Assembly (NCBI GenBank): GCA_964632355.1
Contig: CAZWBW010000025.1
Location: forward strand, 1 to 30,691
DNA length: 30,691 nucleotides
Reading direction: 5' to 3'
Origin: JALOAP01 sp964632355
GTDB taxonomy: Bacteria > Chloroflexota > Dehalococcoidia > Tepidiformales > Tepidiformaceae
The notes below the pieces were generated by a model, which saw only the letters and a list, made by a program, of their open reading frames with translations, was not told the DNA's origin and did not search any database. Of the stretch, positions 21,410 to 29,085 are shown piece after piece. A program made the position numbers and the translations under genes. How positions within the stretch are numbered: position 1 is the first letter of the stretch; each line of letters opens with the position of its first letter.

Positions 21410-22516
21410 ATGGCGCTGGCTTCCTATAAGCGATTGTTCCTCCTCGGTCTCGTGGGAGCGCTCATGGCGCTCTTCGCGGTGGCCTGCGGAGGAGACGATG
21501 ACGACGACGATGGTGCGTCCGCGGCGCCTACGGGCGATGCCACGTCGACCAGCACTGCGACCGAGACGGCCACCTCGACGGCCGGCGGCAAGCTGACCCT
21601 CTATTCGGGCCGCAGCGAGTCGCTCGTTCAGCCCATCATCGACGAGTTCGAAAAGGCGAGTGGCATCGACGTCGAGGTGAAGTACGGCAGCACCTCCGAG
21701 CTCGCGGCGCTGCTGCTCGAGGAAGGCGACCGCTCGCCGGCGGACGTGTACTTCGCCCAGGACGCGGGCGGACTCGGCGCGGTCGCGGCAGCGGGCCTGC
21801 TGGCCGACCTGCCCGAAGATATCCTCGGCAAGGTCGATCCGAAGTACCGGGCCGACAACGGCCAGTGGGTTGGCGTGAGCGCCCGGGCGCGGGTGATCGT
21901 GTACAACACGGACCTTGTGCCGGAAGCCGAGGTTCCGAACTCGGTCCACGACCTGACGAACCCTGAGTGGAACGGTAAGGTTGGCTGGGCGCCGACGAAC
22001 GCGTCGTTCCAGTCGTTCGTGACAGCGATGCGGCTGCTCGAAGGCGAAGACGCGACGCGCGAGTGGCTCGACGCAATGAAGGCGAACGGTGTCCGCGAGT
22101 ACGGCAACAACCGCGACATCGTGCAGGCCGTGGCGAACGGCGAAATCGAGCTCGGGCTTGTGAACCACTACTACCTGTGGGGCTTCATCAAGGACCAGGG
22201 CGAAGGGTTCAAGGCGCGCAACCACTACACTGCCGCCAACGACCCGGGCACGCTCGTCAACGTTGCCGGCGTGGGCATCCTGGCCAGCTCGAAGAACCAG
22301 GACGCCGCCCTGGCGCTCGTCGAATTCCTGCTTTCCGAGCAGGCACAGCACTACTTCGCGGAGGAGACCTACGAATACCCGCTGATCGAGGGCGTCTCGG
22401 CGGACCCGCAGATTAAGCCGCTCGCCGAGATCGATCCCCCGGATCTCGATCTTTCGAACCTGGACGACCTCGAGGGCACGCTCGAACTCCTGAGGTCGGC
22501 AGGCATTCTGCAGTAG
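21410..22516 (+). CDS. Ferric-iron ABC transporter substrate-binding lipoprotein
   Basis: 368 residues from ATG 21410 with AAGGAG five bases upstream. Lipobox AVAC (Cys26) is followed by acidic and Thr-rich linker residues to about 60. The mature protein starts LTLYSGRSESLVQPIIDEFE, as in FbpA/FutA ferric binding proteins. An adjacent tyrosine pair, Tyr254-Tyr255 in NHYYLWGF, is at the position of the iron-ligand tyrosines of that family. PADVYFAQDAGGLGAVAAAG and SSKNQDAALALVEFLLSEQAQ also fit. It captures Fe3+ outside the membrane and passes it to the permease encoded three bases downstream. The linker resembles the other lipoproteins of this window. Confidence 0.93.
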   Translation: MALASYKRLFLLGLVGALMALFAVACGGDDDDDDGASAAPTGDATSTSTATETATSTAGGKLTLYSGRSESLVQPIIDEFEKASGIDVEVKYGSTSELAALLLEEGDRSPADVYFAQDAGGLGAVAAAGLLADLPEDILGKVDPKYRADNGQWVGVSARARVIVYNTDLVPEAEVPNSVHDLTNPEWNGKVGWAPTNASFQSFVTAMRLLEGEDATREWLDAMKANGVREYGNNRDIVQAVANGEIELGLVNHYYLWGFIKDQGEGFKARNHYTAANDPGTLVNVAGVGILASSKNQDAALALVEFLLSEQAQHYFAEETYEYPLIEGVSADPQIKPLAEIDPPDLDLSNLDDLEGTLELLRSAGILQ

Positions 22517-22519
22517 GTC

Positions 22520-24115
22520 ATGGCCGTTCTGCCGTCCAGGAATGGCCTGCGGGCCCCGGTAGTTCTCTGGCTACCGGGGCTCGTTGTGGTCGCCGCCACC
22601 CTGCTGCCGCTCTGGTACCTGTTCAAACGGTCCACCGAGCGGGGCTGGGAGCCCTGGAGCGAAACGCTCACCGGCCCGGCGATCGACCTGCTGGTGAACA
22701 GCGTCAAGCTCTCCGCGGTGGTCGGGATCGCGTGTGTTGGCGTGGCGCTCCCGGCCGCATGGCTTACGGTCCGCACCGACCTTCCGTTGCGGCGGGCCTG
22801 GGCGGTGGTGCTCACCCTGCCGCTGGCGATCCCCTCGTATGTGATGGCGATGGCCGTTGTGGCGGCGCTCGGCCCGCGCGGCATCGTCCAGGGCTGGCTC
22901 GAACCGTTCGGCGTCGAACGGCTCCCGGAGATCTACGGGTTCTGGGGCGCGGCGCTGACGCTCTCGGCGGTGAGCTTCCCGTACGTGTTCCTGGTGCTCC
23001 GCGCGGCACTCCGGACGCTCGACCCGAGCGAGGAGGAGGCCGCCCGTTCGCTGGGAGCAAGCCCACTGCGCGCGTTCGCGACGGTCGTGGCGCCGGCGCT
23101 CATCCCGGCAGTGGCAGCAGGGCTGCTGCTCGTGGTGCTCTACGTCCTGAGTGACTTCGGCGCCGTCTCGATCGTGCGGTACAACACGTTCACGCGCGTC
23201 ATCTTCCTGCGGTACTCGGCCTCGTTCGACCGCACGGCAGCGGCCATTCTCGGCATCGTGCTCGCCGGGCTGACGGTGGTGCTGCTGCTGGGCGAACTCA
23301 CCGCGCGCCAAAAGTTCGCCTCCCGGGCCGGCTCGGGGCGGCAAGCGCCCGCCCGGACCGTGCACCTCGGGCACTGGCGGTGGCCCGCGGTGGCGTTCGT
23401 TTCGTTCGTGGCGCTGGTGTCGCTGGTGCTGCCGCTGGGCGTGCTGACGTACTGGCTGGTGAAGGGCATCCGGGCCGGGACGGACTTCCCGGAGCTGTGG
23501 GAACCGGTGCGCCATTCGGTGACGCTCGCCGCCGGTGGCGCCGTGATCACCGTGGTGCTCGCGCTACCGATCTCGATCCTCGCCGCTCGGTTCGGCGGGC
23601 CGCTGGCACGGGTGCTCGAACAGCTGGCGTTCGCGACCCATGCGCTACCGGGACTCGTCGTCGCGCTAGCGCTGGTGTTCTTCGGCATCGGCTACGCGAC
23701 GGAGCTCTACCAGACTGTGTGGATGCTGCTGGCCGCCTACGTGATTCTCTTCCTGCCGAACGCGCTGGGGGCACTGCGAGCGCCGCTCCTGCGGCAGAGC
23801 CGCCACCTCGAGGAGGCTGCCTCGGGACTGGGGAAGCGGCCCACGATGGTGCTGGCGACGATCACGCTTCCGCTCGCCCGTCCCGGCGCGGTGGCCGCGC
23901 TCGCACTCGTATTCCTGACTATCATGAAAGAGTTGCCAGCGACACTATTGCTCAGTCCCCCGGGCTATCGGACGCTACCGGGAGTGGTGTGGGGCGCGAG
24001 CAACGAAGCGCTGTACGGGAGCGCGGCCCTGCCGGCGCTGGTGCTGGTAGGTGTGGCGGCGATCCCCATCGCGCTGCTGGTCTGGAGAGGCGAGCTCGAA
24101 CATGTCGAAGCCTGA
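22520..24115 (+). CDS. Ferric-iron ABC transporter permease (fused two-domain type)
   Basis: 531 residues with about 12 hydrophobic helices in two BPD-transporter halves. Each half has an EAA loop for the ATPase: EEEAARSLGASPLRAFATVV near 170-190 and LEEAASGLGKRPTMVLATIT near 431-450. This double-length layout is the FbpB/AfuB type used for Fe3+ import. ATG 22520 lies three bases after the stop of the binding-protein gene, and the 3' end overlaps the ATPase gene by 14 bases. These are signs of a tight operon. A leading MAVLPSRNGLRAPVV precedes the first helix. Confidence 0.93.
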   Translation: MAVLPSRNGLRAPVVLWLPGLVVVAATLLPLWYLFKRSTERGWEPWSETLTGPAIDLLVNSVKLSAVVGIACVGVALPAAWLTVRTDLPLRRAWAVVLTLPLAIPSYVMAMAVVAALGPRGIVQGWLEPFGVERLPEIYGFWGAALTLSAVSFPYVFLVLRAALRTLDPSEEEAARSLGASPLRAFATVVAPALIPAVAAGLLLVVLYVLSDFGAVSIVRYNTFTRVIFLRYSASFDRTAAAILGIVLAGLTVVLLLGELTARQKFASRAGSGRQAPARTVHLGHWRWPAVAFVSFVALVSLVLPLGVLTYWLVKGIRAGTDFPELWEPVRHSVTLAAGGAVITVVLALPISILAARFGGPLARVLEQLAFATHALPGLVVALALVFFGIGYATELYQTVWMLLAAYVILFLPNALGALRAPLLRQSRHLEEAASGLGKRPTMVLATITLPLARPGAVAALALVFLTIMKELPATLLLSPPGYRTLPGVVWGASNEALYGSAALPALVLVGVAAIPIALLVWRGELEHVEA

Positions 24116-25151
24116 GGCGCTCCGCATCACCCGGCTGAAGGTCCATTTCGGGGCCGTGCATGCGGTCGACGGCGCGGACCTTTCGGTGGCGCCGGGCGAG
24201 GTGCTGGCGCTCATCGGGCCGAGCGGCTGTGGCAAAACGACTCTCCTCCGCACGATCGCCGGGTTCGAGCACGCGGCTTCGGGCGAAATCTGGCTCGACG
24301 GCGAGCTGATCGAGTCGCCCAACCGGGCCGTCGCGCCGCATCGCCGGAGTGTCGGGCTCGTGTTCCAGGACTACGCGCTGTTCCCGCACAAGACGGTCGC
24401 GCAGAACATCGCGTATGGGCTTCCGCGGAAGGTCGACGCGAAGGCGCGCGTCCGGGAGTTGCTGGCGCTCGGCGGCCTCGAGGGGCTGGAAGGGCGATAC
24501 CCGCATCAGCTTTCCGGCGGGCAGCAGCAGCGCGTCGCGGTGCTCCGTTCGCTGGCTCCGAAGCCGCGGGTCCTGCTGCTCGACGAACCGTTCTCGAACC
24601 TCGACCCGGCCCTCCGCGCGGAACTGCGCGATGAAGTCGTAAAGCTGCTCCGGGCCGAAGGGGTGACGGCCATCCTCGTGACGCACGACCGCTCCGACGC
24701 GCTGTCGGTCGCCGACCGCGTGGCGGTCATGCAAAGCGGGCGCATCCTGCAGTGCGACACGCCCGATGGGCTGTACTTCCGGCCGCAGAACGAAGCCGCG
24801 GCACAGTTCGGCGGCGAAGTGCAATACGTCCCGGGGATCGCGAAGGAAGACGTCGTGCAGACCGCGCTGGGGCTGGCGCCCCTTGCCGGCCCCGAGCGGG
24901 ATGGTGTCTGCCGTGTGCTGGTGCGGCCGGAGTGGATCGTGCCTTGCCAGGGGGCCGGCGAGCCCGCGGTCGTCGTGTCATCCCGGCTGGAGGGCCACCA
25001 GGTCCGCTACCGGCTCCGCCTGGACGACGGGCAGGAGGTGACGATGCTCACGGCGAGCGGCCTGCGGTTCGAAGACGGCCTTCGCATCACCGTACGCATC
25101 CACGTGCCGCTGCCGGCGTTCGGACCGGCCGAGGGCGAGCCAGGAGCGTAA
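24102..25151 (+). CDS. Ferric-iron ABC transporter ATP-binding protein
   Basis: 349 residues from ATG 24102, overlapping the permease gene by 14 bases, with GGAGAGG upstream. Walker A is GPSGCGKT (39-46), the Q-loop Gln89 is in VFQDYALFPHKT, the signature is LSGGQ (137-141), Walker B is LLLDEP (D161-E162) and the switch His195 is in VTHD. The C-terminal part (about 240-345) is an OB-like TOBE regulatory domain (CRVLVRPEWIVPCQG). This matches FbpC-type ATPases that power iron uptake. It ends the three-gene operon; no clear terminator follows before the convergent YebC gene. Confidence 0.94.
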   Translation: MSKPEALRITRLKVHFGAVHAVDGADLSVAPGEVLALIGPSGCGKTTLLRTIAGFEHAASGEIWLDGELIESPNRAVAPHRRSVGLVFQDYALFPHKTVAQNIAYGLPRKVDAKARVRELLALGGLEGLEGRYPHQLSGGQQQRVAVLRSLAPKPRVLLLDEPFSNLDPALRAELRDEVVKLLRAEGVTAILVTHDRSDALSVADRVAVMQSGRILQCDTPDGLYFRPQNEAAAQFGGEVQYVPGIAKEDVVQTALGLAPLAGPERDGVCRVLVRPEWIVPCQGAGEPAVVVSSRLEGHQVRYRLRLDDGQEVTMLTASGLRFEDGLRITVRIHVPLPAFGPAEGEPGA

Positions 25152-25176
25152 TCCCGGCGTCCACAAACCAGGAGCC

Positions 25177-25926
25177 TTAGCCCGCGTAGGAGGCGAGCAC
25201 CTCGTCGGAGAAGTCGGCGTTGGAATACACGCGCTGCACGTCCTCGAGGTCTTCGAGGGCGTCGATGAGCTTCAGCGCCGAGTGCGCGGTCTTCTCGTCG
25301 AGTTCGACCAGCGTCTTCGGAACCATCGAGAAGTCGCTGTTCTCGATTTCGACACCGGCGGATTCGAGCGCCTTGCGGACGGATTCGAGGTCCGACGGCG
25401 CGGTGTGCACTTCGATGGTGTCCTGGTCAACCTGCACGTCGGCGGCGCCTGCATCGATCGCCTGGAGGGCGATTTCGTCGGGGTCCTGGCCGTTCACGGT
25501 GATGGTGATGACCCCCCGGGGCTCGAACTGCCAGGCGACGGAGTTCGTTTCGCCGAGGTTGCCTCCCGCGCGCGTGAAGGCGTGCCGGACTTCGGACACT
25601 GTGCGGTTCCGGTTGTCGGTGAGCGCGGAGACGATGATGGCCGTCCCGCCGGGGCCATAGCCCTCGTAGGTGATTTCCTCGAGGTTGTCCTCGTTGCCAG
25701 CACCGGTCGCCTTGGCGATGGCGCGCTCGATGTTGTCGTTGGGCATGTTGGCGGCCTTGGCGCGCTGAATCGCCAGCCGCAGCTTGAAGTTCGCAGCCGG
25801 GTCGCCACCGCCCTGTTTCGCGGCAACAATGATTTCGCGCGAGAGCTTGGTGAACAGCGCACCGCGCTTCGCGTCGTTCGCACCCTTCTGGCGCTTAATC
25901 TGCGCCCACTTCGAATGACCGGCCAT
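25177..25926 (-). CDS. YebC/PmpR family transcriptional/translational regulator
   Basis: 249 residues from ATG 25926 with AGGAAACGAG upstream; a longer open frame to 26043 is not conserved. The start MAGHSKWAQIKRQKGANDAKR is diagnostic. GGDPAANFKLRLAIQRAKAA, YEGYGPGGTAIIV and NRTVSEVRHAFTRAGGNLGE follow in family order. Members have been described as DNA-binding regulators (PmpR) and more recently as ribosome-associated factors that relieve stalling on proline-rich stretches. Which activity applies here is unknown. In many bacteria it lies near ruvC; here it follows an RlmB-like methyltransferase on the same strand, 56 bases downstream. Confidence 0.96.
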   Translation of the reverse strand: MAGHSKWAQIKRQKGANDAKRGALFTKLSREIIVAAKQGGGDPAANFKLRLAIQRAKAANMPNDNIERAIAKATGAGNEDNLEEITYEGYGPGGTAIIVSALTDNRNRTVSEVRHAFTRAGGNLGETNSVAWQFEPRGVITITVNGQDPDEIALQAIDAGAADVQVDQDTIEVHTAPSDLESVRKALESAGVEIENSDFSMVPKTLVELDEKTAHSALKLIDALEDLEDVQRVYSNADFSDEVLASYAG

Positions 25927-25982
25927 ATCTCGTTTCCTGTCGGGAACGGGGTAGGTGTATCGAGTGTAGTGGGAGACGCCGC

Positions 25983-26759
25983 TCACCGTACAGAATCGGG
26001 GAGCGGCCACTGGCGGCGCCACAGGTAGCAGAGCGCTCCGCACGCCACACCCACGTTCAGCGATTCGACGCGCGGATCCATCGGCAGGGCGACGCGGAAG
26101 TCGCTTTCGCGCAGGAGCAAATGGCTCACGCCTTCACCTTCGCTCCCCATCACGAGCGCGGTCTTCTTCGGCCAATCGAACGAGGTCGCGGGCTCGGAGC
26201 CTTTGCCCGCATCGGCCGCGACGATCCAGTACCCGGCTTCCTTCAGGTGCCCGACCGCCTGCGCGAGGTTCTGCGGCGCTGCGACGGGCGCGAGGAAGCT
26301 CATCCCGGCGCTCGCGCGGTGCACCCCGGGCGTCAGCAGCGCACCCCGCCTTCGCGGCAGCACGACCGCATCGACGCCAACGGCGACGGCCGTTCGAAGC
26401 ACGGCGCCGACGTTCTGCGGGTCGGTGATGCCGTCGAGCAGGAGCACGAGTGAGCTGTGGTCGCCCGGGCGATTGGCGACGGCGCGGAGGTCGACCGTTT
26501 CGAGCGCGCGGAGGCGCACGAGCACCCCCTGGTGCACACCGCGGGCAGTCAGTTCGTCGAGGCGATGGAGGTCGACCTCTTCGACGCGCAGGCCCTGCTC
26601 CCGCGCGCGGGCGGCGAGTTCGAGCACCCGTTCGTTCTTTGTGTCACGAAGGTAGAGGAGCGACTTTGCGGCGCCGGTCGCAAGCGCCATGTCGCAGGCG
26701 TTGATGCCGAACGCGAGGTCATCGGGGGTGGCGTGCGGCTTCGGCCGCATGCGAGGCAT
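25983..26759 (-). CDS. rlmB: SpoU/TrmH family RNA 2'-O-methyltransferase (RlmB-like)
   Basis: 258 residues from ATG 26759. An N-terminal substrate-binding domain (about 10-90, FGINACDMALATGAAKSLLY; L30e-like) precedes the SPOUT knot. Motif 1 is DGITDPQNVGAVLRTA, motif 2 is LVMGSEGEGVS and motif 3 is LPMDPRVESLNVGVACGALC. The Arg/Asn/Glu catalytic set of the SpoU family is present. RlmB modifies G2251 of 23S rRNA; specificity for this or another rRNA or tRNA site cannot be told by eye. There is no SD; a TACAAT seven bases upstream suggests a leaderless message. The yebC gene downstream may be co-transcribed. Confidence 0.92.
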   Translation of the reverse strand: MPRMRPKPHATPDDLAFGINACDMALATGAAKSLLYLRDTKNERVLELAARAREQGLRVEEVDLHRLDELTARGVHQGVLVRLRALETVDLRAVANRPGDHSSLVLLLDGITDPQNVGAVLRTAVAVGVDAVVLPRRRGALLTPGVHRASAGMSFLAPVAAPQNLAQAVGHLKEAGYWIVAADAGKGSEPATSFDWPKKTALVMGSEGEGVSHLLLRESDFRVALPMDPRVESLNVGVACGALCYLWRRQWPLPDSVR

Positions 26760-26765
26760 GAAGGC

Positions 26766-26771
26766 AATTGT
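26766..26771 (-). promoter_or_regulatory. -10 element for a leaderless rlmB-like transcript
   Basis: On the minus strand TACAAT is followed by seven bases and then the ATG at 26759. This places the expected transcription start at or next to the start codon, and no SD is present. A good -35 is not seen at the usual spacing. Confidence 0.4.
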
Positions 26772-26888
26772 AGGGCGGGGCTTGGCAACCGCAGCAAAGC
26801 TGAGAGCGACGGCGGGCCGCGAAGCAGCGCCCTCGTGACCGGGAACCTGCCACGCTGGGCGGACTATCGCTGCGAAGGAGGGGCCCCA

Positions 26889-27224
26889 ATGCCAACCGTT
26901 TCGGTCAACGGCCTGGACATCATCTTCAGCGATTACCGGCGGGAGCCGACGGGCGTGAAGGACATGGAGCTCCTGACGCTCGATCTGACCTATAAGTACG
27001 AGAACCGCTACACGGCGGAGCCCCGGCTGCCACCGGCGATGGAGGTGCGCGACGACCTGGGCAACGTGTACACGCCGGTAACCCAGGACATCCCGACCGA
27101 GCCCATCAACCCGGGCGACACGATACGGGCGAACCCGCGGTTCGAAATCTCGGTATACGCGGAGAAGCTCGACGTGGTGGTTTCGCCGGGGACGCCTTCG
27201 GAAGCGCACATCGAACTCGTGTAG
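26889..27224 (+). CDS. Small beta-rich protein, unknown
   Basis: 111 residues from ATG 26889, with AAGGAGG upstream; the open frame extends further upstream but only as a shadow of the methyltransferase gene. The protein has no signal peptide or membrane helix. It shows alternating hydrophobic strands with polar turns: MELLTLDLTYKYENRYTAEP, EVRDDLGNVYTPVTQ, INPGDTIRANPRFEISVYAE and KLDVVVSPG. This pattern resembles the immunoglobulin-like beta sandwich of DUF4352-type domains, but without their usual signal peptide. No function is assignable. It lies between the divergent methyltransferase and the convergent small gene at 27236. Confidence 0.65.
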   Translation: MPTVSVNGLDIIFSDYRREPTGVKDMELLTLDLTYKYENRYTAEPRLPPAMEVRDDLGNVYTPVTQDIPTEPINPGDTIRANPRFEISVYAEKLDVVVSPGTPSEAHIELV

Positions 27225-27235
27225 CCGGGACGCGC

Positions 27236-27415
27236 TCAGCGCCTGGCGCGGGAGGAGTTCGTGGCCTCGAGCTGTGCAAGGCGTTCGCTCAGCTCGTGCA
27301 AGATGCGCGCGCGCTCGGTGAGCGACCGTGCGGCATCGAGGCGTTGCCGGAACGCCGTAAGTTCCGCGCCAGGGAGCTGGTGGCGGGTCACGAAGTCGTT
27401 CGCTCGATCAGACAT
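27236..27415 (-). CDS. 59-residue helical protein, unknown
   Basis: Starts at ATG 27415 with AAGGGGAACGCT upstream and overlaps the preceding membrane-protein gene by eight bases. The sequence is helical and charged: MSDRANDFVTRHQLPGAELT, then FRQRLDAARSLTERARI and LHELSERLAQLEATN, with a heptad pattern suggesting a short coiled coil. It ends in SSRARR. There are no Cys or metal motifs. The tight overlap with the membrane protein upstream suggests that the two are made together and may interact. Confidence 0.55.
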   Translation of the reverse strand: MSDRANDFVTRHQLPGAELTAFRQRLDAARSLTERARILHELSERLAQLEATNSSRARR

Positions 27416-27788
27416 AGCGTTCCCCTTGTGCGCGCTGCAGGAGCGCGGCTTCGAGTTCGTCGACCTGGCGGCGTGCGAGCGCCTGGAGCAGTTGCGCGCT
27501 CGCGAGCCCGGCCGAGATGCTCGCGATGAACGGCCCCCAGAACCCACGGGCATCGAAGCCGCCCTGGAAGTTGTAGGTCGCCGCGCTCGCGCCACAGACC
27601 ACGAAGGCCGCGGCGGGCCCCAGCACCAGGTCGCCGGCGAAGCCGGGCACGATGACCAGCCGCCGGGTCGACGGGTCGCGGAAGGCGTAGGGGAGTTCGA
27701 TCGCGCCGGCCAGCACCGTTCGCGTGAGGCCCCCAAGCGCACCGCCGAGGAGCAGCGCCCACCACACCACGTTGGGCCCTTCGTCCAT
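27408..27788 (-). CDS. Small membrane protein with three hydrophobic segments
   Basis: 126 residues from ATG 27788, with GGGAGGTG directly upstream. Hydrophobic stretches lie at about 8-28 (WWALLLGGALGGLTRTVLAG), 45-66 (VIVPGFAGDLVLGPAAAFVV) and 80-102 (GFWGPFIASISAGLASAQLL). The C-terminus is charged and helical (RRQVDELEAALLQRAQGE). The size and layout recall small pore-like or holin-like membrane proteins, but no family is recognised and no phage genes are nearby. It overlaps the start of the coiled-coil gene downstream, forming a two-gene unit. Confidence 0.65.
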   Translation of the reverse strand: MDEGPNVVWWALLLGGALGGLTRTVLAGAIELPYAFRDPSTRRLVIVPGFAGDLVLGPAAAFVVCGASAATYNFQGGFDARGFWGPFIASISAGLASAQLLQALARRQVDELEAALLQRAQGERYV

Positions 27789-27917
27789 GTGGCACCTCCC
27801 ATGCAGGTTGGCCCGACCCTAGCGCGCGAACATCACAGCACCGACCCCCGGGCGGCAGCGGCCGGAACGGGTCGTGGTAGGCTCGCGCCAGGCGGGAACA
27901 ATGCAGGCTCGAACAGC

Positions 27918-27936
27918 GTCCTGTTAGGTAGGACGT
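27918..27936 (+). other. Short hairpin before the SD of the 27952 gene
   Basis: CGTCCT and AGGACG form a 6-bp stem with loop GTTAGGT just upstream of the AGGAGG SD at 27939-27944. A leader role is possible, but chance is not excluded. Confidence 0.25.
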
Positions 27937-27951
27937 GTAGGAGGCTCACTG

Positions 27952-28986
27952 GTGGTGGGTATGTGGCGACTCTGGGCAATCGTCGGGTCGGTGGCTGTGG
28001 TCGCGGCCGGCGCTGCAGTCATCGTCGGTGCGATCGCGCTGCGCGACGGGTCGAGCGATGGAGGTTCACAGGTGGACAACGGGAATGATGCGCCCGTCAC
28101 CAGCACGCCCGGCACGGGACCACAGGACGACATCGATTCGCTGCTGCATGCGGCGCGGCTCGATCTCGCCGAACGGCTCCAGGTGGAACCGAAGGATGTG
28201 ACGCTGCGGTCGATTCGCCCGGCGGGCTTCGATGGCTGCCTGGGCATCTACCGGCCAAACGAGGCGTGCACCGAACAGCTCATCGGCGGGTACATCGCTT
28301 TCTTCGAAGCGAACGGCGCCGAATACCGCTACCACTTCGGCGGCCGGTTCGAAGCCGCGGACTTCCAGCCGGCGGGCACGCGTATCGACGATGGGCTGGA
28401 GCCACCGGCGCAAATCGCCCCGGACCTCGTCACCATCCTCGCGAACTACGCCAGGCACGACGCCGAGATCCGCGAGGGTGCATCGTCGCACGGGACGGCC
28501 ATTACCGAGAGCATCGTGCCGTTCCTCTGCCCGGAGGCAGCCGATTGCGCGTACGAAACCGGCAGCCGCGGCGCGGTTCGCATTTCGGTAGCCGGCAAGG
28601 AGCTCGTGTATGTGGCCGCACCGGGGGAGACGCCACCGTTGACCATCACCAACGAACTGCCCGAGTGGGCCGATGAGCAGGTGGAGGAATTGCAGCAGCG
28701 GCTGCGCGAAGACCTGGCGAAGCGGCTGCAAGTCGATGGGGGCATGATCTCGGTCCGCAGCTTTCGATGGGTGACCTGGAACGATGGCTGCCTTGGGGTG
28801 TTCCACCCGGACAGGGTGTGCACGCAGGCGCTGGTCGATGGCTGGGACGCGAAACTCGCGGCCGGGGGCAAGCTGTACAGCTACCACGGCGCCGGCGATG
28901 GCGACGCCGGCGCCGAGTGGATCGCGGCCACGTTCGAAGAGGGCGCAACGGTCGCCGACGGCTTCCCGCGGGGCGCGTTCGACTAG
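27952..28986 (+). CDS. Membrane-anchored exported protein with duplicated Cys domain
   Basis: 344 residues. GTG 27952 is chosen for AGGAGG seven bases upstream; ATG 27961 is possible. One N-terminal transmembrane segment (about 7-30) precedes a Gly/Ser/Asp/Thr linker. Two related domains follow. The first (about 64-130) contains RLDLAERLQVEPKDVTLRSI and FDGCLGIYRPNEACTEQL; the second (about 245-315) contains REDLAKRLQVDGGMISVRSF and NDGCLGVFHPDRVCTQAL. In each domain the two Cys could form a disulfide. Between them lies a third pair (FLCPEAADCAYE). The 'DGCLG...C' pattern recurs in uncharacterised exported proteins of cyanobacteria and Chloroflexota, to my knowledge. Function unknown; the duplication suggests a binding role. 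Confidence 0.75.
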   Translation: MVGMWRLWAIVGSVAVVAAGAAVIVGAIALRDGSSDGGSQVDNGNDAPVTSTPGTGPQDDIDSLLHAARLDLAERLQVEPKDVTLRSIRPAGFDGCLGIYRPNEACTEQLIGGYIAFFEANGAEYRYHFGGRFEAADFQPAGTRIDDGLEPPAQIAPDLVTILANYARHDAEIREGASSHGTAITESIVPFLCPEAADCAYETGSRGAVRISVAGKELVYVAAPGETPPLTITNELPEWADEQVEELQQRLREDLAKRLQVDGGMISVRSFRWVTWNDGCLGVFHPDRVCTQALVDGWDAKLAAGGKLYSYHGAGDGDAGAEWIAATFEEGATVADGFPRGAFD

Positions 28987-29013
28987 CCCTTCCCGAAGGT
29001 ACAGGCCGCTGCT

Positions 29014-29040
29014 CGGGCCTCCGGCGGGCGCGAAGGCCCG
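29014..29040 (+). terminator. Weak hairpin between 27952 gene and oxidoreductase gene
   Basis: CGGGCCT (29014-29020) and AGGCCCG (29034-29040) with a 13-base loop and no T tract. It may slow or end transcription, but support is limited. Confidence 0.25.
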
Positions 29041-29085
29041 GCGATTCGCGACACACTACGAGCACGACCAACCGGAGGGCGTGCG

